Positions 1-5,259 of a DNA stretch of 8,579 nt are shown one piece after another; the stretch's first letter is position 1; the number at the start of each line of letters is the position of its first letter. Under the pieces are notes generated by a model, which saw only the letters and a program-made list of their open reading frames with translations, ran no database searches and was not told the origin of the DNA. Origin of the DNA: an uncultured Collinsella sp. (GTDB lineage Bacteria; Actinomycetota; Coriobacteriia; Coriobacteriales; Coriobacteriaceae); the NCBI GenBank assembly GCA_900552755.1, contig USAY01000082.1:1-8579 (forward strand). The letters are read 5' to 3'. The translations under genes were made by a program, and so were the position numbers.

Positions 1-28
1 GCTCGCATGGTATCGAGGTCATGCGAGC
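1..28. repeat. Perfect 9-bp inverted repeat at window edge
   Basis: GCTCGCATG (1-9) is repeated in inverse as CATGCGAGC (20-28) around a 10-base loop. It could fold as a stable hairpin in either strand. Read on the minus strand it would lie about 160 bases past the TetR stop codon and could be that gene's terminator, but any U-tract would fall outside the window. On the plus strand no T-run follows. An end of a decayed insertion sequence is another possibility, given the transposase remnant at 93-185. The dyad is seen directly; its role is not known. Confidence 0.4.
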
Positions 29-92
29 GTGCGAAGGCGCATCGGAGGATTCCAAAATTGGAGTGGGAAGGATAAACTGGACTTTCTTTTAA

Positions 93-185
93 GGATCCTC
101 AGGCTACAGCTCCTACGCCGGCAAGGTCTCCAAGGCGCCGGAGAACCTCAGGAACAGGAATTTCCACGCCGGCGAGCCCAACTAG
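93..185 (+). pseudogene. IS3-family transposase (OrfB) remnant
   Basis: Plus-strand frame starting at base 93 translates to about 30 residues, reading GSSGYSSYAGKVSKAP and then ENLRNRNFHAGEPN, ending at a TAG at 183-185. From family knowledge this matches the segment just before the catalytic rve domain of IS3-family OrfB transposases, where a Tyr-Ser-Ser-Tyr stretch is followed by a proline-containing spacer and an Asn-Arg-Asp-Phe-His-Ala-like motif, normally leading into a conserved Trp-Leu-Thr-Asp. Here the Trp-Leu-Thr-Asp continuation is missing. Upstream the frame is closed by a TAA at 90-92 and I see no recognisable transposase there. No catalytic DDE residue, start codon or terminal repeat is retained. 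It is therefore a dead fragment, probably left by an old insertion and deletion. The similarity is from memory of the family and was not searched. Confidence 0.6.
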
Positions 186-187
186 GC

Positions 188-799
188 CTAATCCAAGCGA
201 GATTCCAGACTCGACAGACCATTGAGAGTCAGATCGTTGGCGACCTCAGAGACGCGCTCGATAGGAACCGAGCCGTCAGACAGCGCCCACGTGCGATAGA
301 TACCGATAATACCCGACAGCAAAAACGCCAGATAGTAGTCGAACATCTCGTCCTTGAGACCTTGGGGCAGCAGATCGCGCTCGGCAATCTCATGTTCGAG
401 CGGCGCACGAAGACGAGCCATGAAATCATCGAGCGGAATATTCTCGATCAGCTGACGATTGAGCACTAAGTTGTTGCACAGTGCCTCATTAACGGTTTTA
501 AAGAAGGTCGCCGCCGCGCCAAGAGCGCGCTCGCTGGTGTCACCGTCCATAGAAGCAAGCGTTTTCTCGACCGAGTCGACAATCATCTCCACCACATCGA
601 CGGCAATGGCATCGAGCAGGCCGTCAACCGTACCAAAGTGAACGTAAAAGGTCTTGCGGTCGACATTGGCCTCGCGCGCGATGGCACTCACCGTAACGTC
701 TGCCAGCGGCTTTTCCATGAGCAGGCGCTCGAAAGCCGAAAGGATGGCATTACGGCTGCGAATGATGCGACGATCAAGACGCGGTTTGCTGGTTGCCAT
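188..799 (-). CDS. TetR/AcrR-family transcriptional regulator
   Basis: A 203-residue one-component repressor-type protein. The N-terminal helix-turn-helix covers about residues 15-60 and ends in the family hallmark TFYVHF (50-55), preceded by the recognition-helix region IAREANVDRK. The C-terminal ligand-binding half contains FLLSGIIGIYRTW, which resembles the TetR C-terminal domain of DhaS-like regulators; the ligand cannot be read from sequence. I chose the ATG at 799 because an AAGGGA ribosome-binding site sits 7 bases upstream. The in-frame ATG at 826 would add nine residues but lacks a good site. A palindrome at 843-866 just upstream suggests autoregulation. The gene follows the membrane protein at 916-2223 on the same strand after a gap of 116 bases, so that gene is a candidate target, but this is inference. 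A transposase remnant begins within a few bases of the stop codon. Confidence 0.9.
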   Translation of the reverse strand: MATSKPRLDRRIIRSRNAILSAFERLLMEKPLADVTVSAIAREANVDRKTFYVHFGTVDGLLDAIAVDVVEMIVDSVEKTLASMDGDTSERALGAAATFFKTVNEALCNNLVLNRQLIENIPLDDFMARLRAPLEHEIAERDLLPQGLKDEMFDYYLAFLLSGIIGIYRTWALSDGSVPIERVSEVANDLTLNGLSSLESRLD

Positions 800-842
800 G
801 GGCGTGTCCCTTCGATATGCAAGCATTCATCAACAGATGAGA

Positions 843-866
843 GATAATCTACGTAAGAGGATTATC
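843..866. promoter_or_regulatory. Probable TetR operator (inverted repeat)
   Basis: GATAATC (843-849) and GATTATC (860-866) form a perfect 7-bp inverted repeat with a 10-base spacer. It lies 44-67 bases upstream of the TetR start codon, between it and the membrane-protein gene. The 24-base size and the position in front of the regulator gene are typical of TetR-family autoregulatory operators. I could not assign a convincing -35/-10 pair here, although GATAAT within the left arm (minus strand) resembles a -10 box. Binding is inferred, not shown. Confidence 0.5.
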
Positions 867-915
867 CCCCATACAGCACAAATATGCCCCGCATCATGAA
901 GAACGCACGACTGCC

Positions 916-2223
916 CTACTGCGACTTAGGATGCTTCTTCTTATTGAGTGCCGACGGAGATACGCGAATACCATCGCCTGTCTGGCGCACATAGGCTTTA
1001 TGAGCCGGCTTAGCGGTCCCAGAAGCCTTCTGAGCGCGCTTCTTGGGATCAACGGTAACAGCATTCGTGGGGTGCGGCATAGTGGGCGCAGAGGGCGTCT
1101 GAGGCGTGCGGCCGAGCTTGCGCATCACACGATCCCAGCGCGCATGGATGCTCTCGTTGTGGGCGCTCTTAAGTCCCAGCAGGGGCGCAGCCAAAATGGT
1201 CGGCGCAATAAACGTAATGAGGCGCCACAGCAGATAGCCGGCGGTCGAAGCCGACCCAAAGAAATGACCCAAGAACAATGCAAAGCCGCCCTCAGCGCCA
1301 CCAGTTCCACCGGGCAAGGGAACCGCAGAGCTTAACAGCTGGACAAAGGCGCTCGCGGCCATGACCGAGAAAAAGTCGACCTCGTGGTGGCCAAAGGCAA
1401 GCATCAGGAAATACGCCACCAGATAGAAAAACGCGAGTTGCAGCATGGTGATGACCACCGTGAGCAGCATGGAAGAAAAATGTCCGGCTGAAAGCTTGAA
1501 CTTCTCGGAGAAGGAGTAGATCTCGCCATCGACAAACGTGCGCCATCCCTCGATCTTAGTGGCCGAGACACCAATGCGCTCAAGCCAATTGATGATGCAA
1601 TGGGCGACGCGCGTGACGGTCTTAGGCATGAGCGCGACGGCGAAGATGCCCAGCAAGATGCAGCAGTGCCCACCAAAGCTAAAGACGCACAGCAACGTCA
1701 TGTCGCCATAGCGCTCGGCAAAAAACGGCATGCGAGCAAGCAGTAGGATAGCGCCCCAGGCAACGAGGCCAAACTGGTACACAATAAAACGCGTGAATTG
1801 CGTGGCGCCGGCCTCGCCCACGTTTTGGCCGGCCTTGGTCAGGCGATAGATTTGAGCCGGGGTGGAGCCCATCATCATGGGCGTCAGGTTACCAAAGAAG
1901 ATGCCACTCGCCTCGACCGAGATCAGGTCGCGGATGCCGACGGGCGAATTGGGATCGAGCCAGACGGCGATCGCATAGGCCACAATGCCAAAGAACAGGT
2001 ACATGAACATGCAAAGACACGCGACAACGAGCCATGACGCCTGGACGCTCGACATAGCGGCCCAGAACTGCCCCATCTGCCCGGTTACCACCAGATAGAC
2101 GATATAACCTACCAGCACGACGCCGATAAAGATGGCGCCGCGGCGTGCGCCCTTATTGTCATCTCCGCCCGAGGCCTCAACCTCGACCTGGGGCTTAGAC
2201 GTATGCTGAGAGGACTCCGTCAT
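916..2223 (-). CDS. Flippase-like membrane protein (LPG synthase TM / UPF0104 family)
   Basis: A polytopic inner-membrane protein of 435 residues. After a hydrophilic N-terminus (about 1-28) come multiple hydrophobic segments, the first near residues 30-47. Two family landmarks are visible: FGNLTPMMMGSTPAQ in the first half and PLPGGTGGAEGG (from about residue 302), matching the conserved Asn-x-Thr-Pro and Pro-Gly-Gly-x-Gly-x-x-Glu motifs of the LPG_synthase_TM (AglD/MprF N-terminal, UPF0104) family. MprF has an extra C-terminal aminoacyl-transferase domain; this protein has none. Instead it ends in a Lys/Arg-rich, Pro-rich, probably cytoplasmic tail of about 75 residues. The likely role is moving a lipid or lipid-linked sugar across the membrane, but the substrate is unknown. 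The ATG at 2223 has an AGAAGGAG site at suitable spacing; an upstream in-frame start at 2289 would overlap the promoter region. The TetR gene lies downstream on the same strand. Confidence 0.85.
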   Translation of the reverse strand: MTESSQHTSKPQVEVEASGGDDNKGARRGAIFIGVVLVGYIVYLVVTGQMGQFWAAMSSVQASWLVVACLCMFMYLFFGIVAYAIAVWLDPNSPVGIRDLISVEASGIFFGNLTPMMMGSTPAQIYRLTKAGQNVGEAGATQFTRFIVYQFGLVAWGAILLLARMPFFAERYGDMTLLCVFSFGGHCCILLGIFAVALMPKTVTRVAHCIINWLERIGVSATKIEGWRTFVDGEIYSFSEKFKLSAGHFSSMLLTVVITMLQLAFFYLVAYFLMLAFGHHEVDFFSVMAASAFVQLLSSAVPLPGGTGGAEGGFALFLGHFFGSASTAGYLLWRLITFIAPTILAAPLLGLKSAHNESIHARWDRVMRKLGRTPQTPSAPTMPHPTNAVTVDPKKRAQKASGTAKPAHKAYVRQTGDGIRVSPSALNKKKHPKSQ

Positions 2224-2244
2224 GAGACTCCTTCTAACAGTCAA

Positions 2245-2259
2245 AATATCTTGGATATT
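2245..2259. repeat. Inverted repeat in the flippase-gene promoter region
   Basis: AATATC (2245-2250), TTG spacer, GATATT (2254-2259): a perfect 6-bp dyad. It overlaps the candidate -10 box at 2257-2262 and lies 22-36 bases upstream of the start codon at 2223, so a bound protein there would block transcription initiation. It differs in arm sequence and spacing from the palindrome in front of the TetR gene. The operator role is inferred. Confidence 0.35.
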
Positions 2260-2284
2260 GTACCCGTAAGGGCCATAGGCAGAA
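2257..2284 (-). promoter_or_regulatory. Candidate promoter of the flippase-like gene
   Basis: On the minus strand, TACAAT (2257-2262) matches a sigma-70 -10 box at five of six positions. A poor -35 candidate, TTCTGC (2279-2284), lies 16 bases upstream. Transcription would start near 2250, giving a leader of about 27 bases. A promoter is needed here because the tRNA terminator at 2332-2363 should stop transcription from upstream. The -10 is reasonable and the -35 is weak. Confidence 0.35.
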
Positions 2285-2331
2285 CGCAAAGCTCTGGTTC
2301 AAACGGGAATTGCAGACGGTTGTTTGAAAAT

Positions 2332-2363
2332 AAAAAAACCCGACCTTCCATAGGAAGTCCGGG
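2332..2363 (-). terminator. Rho-independent terminator after tRNA-Glu
   Basis: On the minus strand CCCGGACTTCC pairs with GGAAGGTCGGG across a three-base loop, with one G-U pair and one mismatch, and seven consecutive T residues follow. It sits about 12 bases past the CCA end of the tRNA gene, so it ends the tRNA transcript and separates it from the membrane-protein gene. Confidence 0.85.
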
Positions 2364-2374
2364 TATCAGATGCG

Positions 2375-2451
2375 TGGTAGCCCGTACCAGATTCGAACTG
2401 GTGATCTCCGCCTTGAGAGGGCGGCGTCCTAAACCGCTAGACGAACGGGCC
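2375..2451 (-). tRNA. tRNA-Glu (anticodon CTC)
   Basis: A 77-base cloverleaf including an encoded CCA. The acceptor arms GGCCCGT and ACGGGCT pair (with a G-U at the first position) and are followed by A73 and CCA. The anticodon arm is CCGCC-CTCTCAA-GGCGG, giving anticodon CTC, which reads the GAG glutamate codon. The T arm is ACCAG-TTCGAAT-CTGGT and the D loop contains the usual GG. It has its own promoter and terminator and stands alone, downstream of the CCA-adding enzyme gene. The CCA end is encoded, so that enzyme would be needed only for repair of this tRNA. Confidence 0.96.
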
Positions 2452-2485
2452 ACATGAAATCTGCACTGCCGTGCTGCGAGAAAAT

Positions 2486-2514
2486 ATATTACGGGACAAA
2501 AAACGTCAGCGCAA
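2486..2514 (-). promoter_or_regulatory. Promoter of tRNA-Glu
   Basis: On the minus strand TTGCGC (2509-2514) and TAATAT (2486-2491) are separated by exactly 17 bases. Transcription would start near 2479, about 28 bases ahead of the mature tRNA 5' end, leaving a short leader for RNase P to remove. Each box has four of six matches to the sigma-70 consensus, and the spacing is ideal. Confidence 0.6.
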
Positions 2515-2529
2515 GAAGAAATTCCAAAT

Positions 2530-2548
2530 TGCCGAAAAATTGTCGGCA
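2530..2548 (-). terminator. Weak terminator-like hairpin after cca
   Basis: On the minus strand TGCCGA and TCGGCA form a 6-bp stem around a T-rich seven-base loop, 31 bases beyond the cca stop codon. The following sequence (ATTTGGAATTTC) is only moderately T-rich, so termination may be partial and some cca transcripts could run into the tRNA gene. It lies just upstream of the tRNA promoter. Confidence 0.4.
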
Positions 2549-2578
2549 GGTTATGGAACACACAGGTAAACTGGGTAG

Positions 2579-3973
2579 CTAATTCAAGTTGAGATGAACC
2601 AAAAGAGCTTCGCGCTCGTTGGGAATGTTGTCTTCGATCACGGCGTCGAGGGCGGAGTTGAGAAGCTGACCCAGTTCCGGCCCGGGCTTGACTCCGGCAC
2701 GGATCAGGTCGCCGCCGTTGATGGCGAGCATCTTGAGCGTATAGGGCTCCCCTGCCTTCAGCAGCTCGTGCGCCAGCGCGCGCATCTCCTCAATCGTCTC
2801 AACATAATAGAAGCACGACGGGGCCTTGCCAAGTGTGTCGGCACGCTTAAGGTCCATGAGCTCGTCAATCAGGCGGGCCGTGTCGACGCCCTCACCCGAA
2901 AGCGCGCGCATCATATTGAGCAGGCAGGAGCGCTCGGGGCGCAGCGGCTTGTCATGGTATTTGATGAGCAGGCACACGTCGCGCACCAAGTCGTGCGAGA
3001 GGGCCAGGCGATGCATAATGACGCGCGCCTTCTTGGCGCCGAGCTCGGGATGACCGTAGAAGTGTCCGCTGCCGGCGTGATCGACCGTGAAGCACTCGGG
3101 CTTGGACACATCGTGCAAAAACGCCGCCCACATAAGGCTCGACGAGGGCGCGACGCCGTCACACAGCGCGAGCTCCCCCGCCACCGTCAGCACACGAGCG
3201 ATATGCTCGTAGACGTTAAACGCATGATAGACACTTCGTTGATCAAACCCGCGACCCGCTGCCAACTCGGGCACGGCGGCGCAGATGAGCTCGGGATAGC
3301 GAAGCATCGCGTCTCCCCCATGACCGGTCGAAAGAATGCCCTCGAGCTCAATACGCACACGCTCACGCGCCACGGCATCAAGCAACGGCGCGCACTCGGC
3401 AAGTGCACGCTTGGTCTCGGGCTCAATCATAAAGTCCAGACGGCAGGCAAAGCGCACCGCACGCAGCATGCGCAGGGCGTCCTCGTTAAAGCGACGCTTG
3501 GGATCGCCGACAGCGCGAATCAGCTTGCGCTCAAGATCACCCTGGCCGTCATAGCAGTCGACAACCCCGCGCTCGGGATGCCAGGCCATGGCGTTGACGG
3601 TAAAGTCGCGGCGCGCCAGATCGTCCTCGAGCGAGGCGGCGCGCTCGACGCTCTGAGGATGGCGCCCATCGGTATAGAAGCCATCCAGACGGTACGTGGT
3701 GACCTCGATACGCTCGCCATCGGAAATAGCCGTGATTCCGCCAAATTTAATGCCCGACTCCACAACCACGATGCCGGCGGCCTCGAGCGCCGCCTTGGAC
3801 TCCTGCCACAGGCCGCTACAGCACATATCAACATCGTGGCTGGGGCATCCCATCAGGGCGTCACGCACCCAACCGCCAACGTACCAAGCCTCAAGACCAG
3901 CCGCCTCAAGCGCGCGCAGGACGCGCAGGGAGGCATCAGACGGTTGCGTACCGTTGAGAGAAACATTGCACAT
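2579..3973 (-). CDS. cca: CCA tRNA nucleotidyltransferase (HD-domain type)
   Basis: Adds or repairs the 3' CCA end of tRNAs using CTP and ATP, without a nucleic-acid template, in the cytoplasm. The 464-residue protein has the class II nucleotidyltransferase signature GGWVRDALMG (33-42), followed by the metal-binding Asp47-x-Asp49 pair in SHDVDM. RRDFTVNAMAW (about 121-131) and EDALRMLRAVRFACRLDF match the conserved nucleotide-selection and neck motifs. The C-terminal half holds an HD-domain motif, FLHDVSKP, with the His-Asp pair and Lys intact. Length fits the single-chain bacterial enzymes with an HD domain. The ATG at 3973 has a perfect AGGAGG eight bases upstream. It stands between the terminator of the 4138-5070 kinase gene and tRNA-Glu, so it is probably its own transcription unit; I found no convincing promoter. 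A poly(A) polymerase paralogue is the main alternative but fits a Gram-positive genome less well. Confidence 0.95.
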   Translation of the reverse strand: MCNVSLNGTQPSDASLRVLRALEAAGLEAWYVGGWVRDALMGCPSHDVDMCCSGLWQESKAALEAAGIVVVESGIKFGGITAISDGERIEVTTYRLDGFYTDGRHPQSVERAASLEDDLARRDFTVNAMAWHPERGVVDCYDGQGDLERKLIRAVGDPKRRFNEDALRMLRAVRFACRLDFMIEPETKRALAECAPLLDAVARERVRIELEGILSTGHGGDAMLRYPELICAAVPELAAGRGFDQRSVYHAFNVYEHIARVLTVAGELALCDGVAPSSSLMWAAFLHDVSKPECFTVDHAGSGHFYGHPELGAKKARVIMHRLALSHDLVRDVCLLIKYHDKPLRPERSCLLNMMRALSGEGVDTARLIDELMDLKRADTLGKAPSCFYYVETIEEMRALAHELLKAGEPYTLKMLAINGGDLIRAGVKPGPELGQLLNSALDAVIEDNIPNEREALLVHLNLN

Positions 3974-4014
3974 GCCTATGGCCTCCTGCGACTATCAAAT
4001 TGGCTATCGATTGC

Positions 4015-4037
4015 GTCTGCAAGAAGTCTAGCAAGAA
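4015..4037. repeat. Short imperfect tandem repeat upstream of cca
   Basis: GTCTGCAAGAA (4015-4025) is followed directly by GTCTAGCAAGAA (4026-4037), the copies differing by one inserted base. It lies about 40-65 bases upstream of the cca start codon, in the region where that gene's promoter should be. A regulatory function is possible but unsupported; two copies of 11-12 bases can arise by slippage. Confidence 0.3.
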
Positions 4038-4070
4038 ACAGCCTCCACTGCACACGCAAGTCCGATAAAC

Positions 4071-4104
4071 AAAAACGCATCCGTCCTAGTCTAAGACGGA
4101 TGCG
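4071..4104 (-). terminator. Rho-independent terminator after the second sugar kinase
   Basis: On the minus strand CGCATCCGTC and GACGGATGCG form a perfect 10-bp stem with a nine-base loop, followed by TTTTTGTTTA. It lies 34 bases past the stop codon of the gene at 4138-5070 and separates the sugar-kinase block from cca. Confidence 0.92.
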
Positions 4105-4137
4105 AAATAATCAAACTATTCAGGCAAGGTGCAGGGA

Positions 4138-5070
4138 CTAGCAGACCTGGCGAACCTCGATGTGCTTCTTATATTCGTCCACCTTGGCAAAATCGCCCAG
4201 ACCGGGGCACTCGACCACGTTGGCGCCGGTGGCCATCGAAAGACGCAAGGCATCCTCAACACGCTCGGGGGCGTCGTGCCACACGGACAGGAAGGCGGCC
4301 AGCGAGGAATCGCCGGCGCAGACGGTCGACAGCAGCTTGACCTCAAAGGTGCGGTTGGCAAACCAGATATGCTCGCCGTTGGAGAAGTACGCGCCGGCGC
4401 CACCAAGGGTCAGCAGCACGTTCTTGGCGCCCTTGGCATGAAGCTCAGCCATTGCGCCCTTAACAGACTCATCGTCGCCACCGCTCACCTTAATGCCAAA
4501 GATGTCAAGCAGCTCGTCGTCATTGGGCTTGATCAGCAGTGGCTCCAGAGCAATGAGGTCTGCCAGCTGATGGCTCGAGATGTCGAGGACGAACTCGGCC
4601 CCCTTGGCCTTGACACGGCGCAGGACCTCGGCCAAGAAGCCCTCGGAAGTGTTGGGAGGCAGCGAGCCGCTGATGACCAAGCAGGTCATGTCATCGAGCG
4701 AATCGATGAGCTCAAACATCTCCTGCTCATTGGCCTCGTTGATGGCGGCACCGGCGTTGACCATGTTGTACTCGGTGTCGGGGCCGGCATTGAGGAACAC
4801 GTTGACGCGCGTGATGCCGTCGGTCCACACGGGCTTGACGGGCACGCCCAGGGCCTCGGCGCCCTTAACGATAAACTCACCCGAGAAGCCGGCGAAGAAA
4901 CCCAGGATCGTGGTGTCGACACCATAGTGGTCAAGCGTAAACGAGACGTTGAGGCCTTTGCCGTTGGGCGTGTAGACGGCATTGCGGGTACGCGTGACGG
5001 TATTGGCAGTAAGGCCGTCGCAGGCGATGTTGTAATCAATGGCGGGATTAGCAGTGAGCGTGTAAATCAT
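4138..5070 (-). CDS. PfkB-family 1-phosphofructokinase-type hexose kinase (paralogue 1)
   Basis: A cytoplasmic sugar kinase, expected to phosphorylate a phosphorylated ketohexose with ATP (fructose-1-phosphate to fructose-1,6-bisphosphate, or tagatose-6-phosphate as in LacC). The 310-residue length is normal for the family. It starts YTLTANPAID, like FruK/LacC proteins. Other landmarks are NGKGLNVS (36-43), DGITRVNVF, SGSLPP, LIKPNDDEL, the nucleotide-loop region LLTLGGAGAYF and the catalytic CAGDS (251-255, with the base Asp254). Two normally conserved glycines are replaced: the first Gly of GGKG is Asn36, and the first Gly of the GAGD anion hole is Cys251. The ATG at 5070 is preferred because AAAGGA lies 7 bases upstream; a GTG at 5085 is in frame but would include that site. 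It is a separate unit with its own -10-like box and terminator, next to a paralogue of the same length. The exact substrate is uncertain. Confidence 0.85.
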   Translation of the reverse strand: MIYTLTANPAIDYNIACDGLTANTVTRTRNAVYTPNGKGLNVSFTLDHYGVDTTILGFFAGFSGEFIVKGAEALGVPVKPVWTDGITRVNVFLNAGPDTEYNMVNAGAAINEANEQEMFELIDSLDDMTCLVISGSLPPNTSEGFLAEVLRRVKAKGAEFVLDISSHQLADLIALEPLLIKPNDDELLDIFGIKVSGGDDESVKGAMAELHAKGAKNVLLTLGGAGAYFSNGEHIWFANRTFEVKLLSTVCAGDSSLAAFLSVWHDAPERVEDALRLSMATGANVVECPGLGDFAKVDEYKKHIEVRQVC

Positions 5071-5104
5071 GAATGTTCCTTTCACGAAGCAACGTGTTAA
5101 TGAA

Positions 5105-5110
5105 AGTATA
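5105..5110 (-). promoter_or_regulatory. -10-like box for sugar kinase paralogue 1
   Basis: TATACT on the minus strand, about 35 bases before the start codon at 5070, which would give a leader near 28 bases. No acceptable -35 hexamer lies 16-18 bases upstream. A promoter is expected here because a strong terminator at 5202-5231 ends the preceding unit. The remaining sequence between the two has no other structure I can name. Confidence 0.3.
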
Positions 5111-5201
5111 TTCCACGCATCGGTAAAAGGCTAGGACAACTCGGTGAACGGTGTGGAAGCGATGAAGTACGGCAGGACACCTCTCCCCCATGGCGGAACA
5201 A

Positions 5202-5231
5202 GAAAGGCGCCCCGGCCGAAACCGGGGCGCC
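5202..5231 (-). terminator. Strong rho-independent terminator after sugar kinase paralogue 2
   Basis: On the minus strand GGCGCCCCGG and CCGGGGCGCC form a perfect GC-only 10-bp stem around TTTCGG, followed by TTTCTT. It starts 28 bases past the stop codon at 5260 and closes the ptsI-kinase unit. Confidence 0.88.
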
Positions 5232-5259
5232 GCATGCGCACGAATATGTCGCGTTTCGA

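Noticed and set aside
183..190. The 8-bp palindrome TAGGCCTA at the transposase/TetR junction
   Set aside because: It is short and expected by chance; it is not flanked by duplications that would mark a target site.
29..469. A 146-codon plus-strand open frame at the left end
   Set aside because: It overlaps the TetR gene on the other strand, is rich in Arg and Gln as expected of a shadow, and is in a different frame from the transposase remnant.
2241..2561. A 106-codon minus-strand open frame covering the tRNA
   Set aside because: It runs through the tRNA-Glu gene, its promoter and its terminator, so it is not a protein gene.
3994..4022. TTGCAG-N17-TTTGAT as a promoter for cca
   Set aside because: Spacing is ideal, but transcription would start at or inside the AGGAGG ribosome-binding site, leaving no usable leader.
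2594..4141. A 515-codon plus-strand open frame opposite cca
   Set aside because: It is a mirror of a well-supported cca coding sequence in GC-rich DNA. Its translation has no recognisable domain, and cca has all catalytic motifs and a perfect ribosome-binding site.
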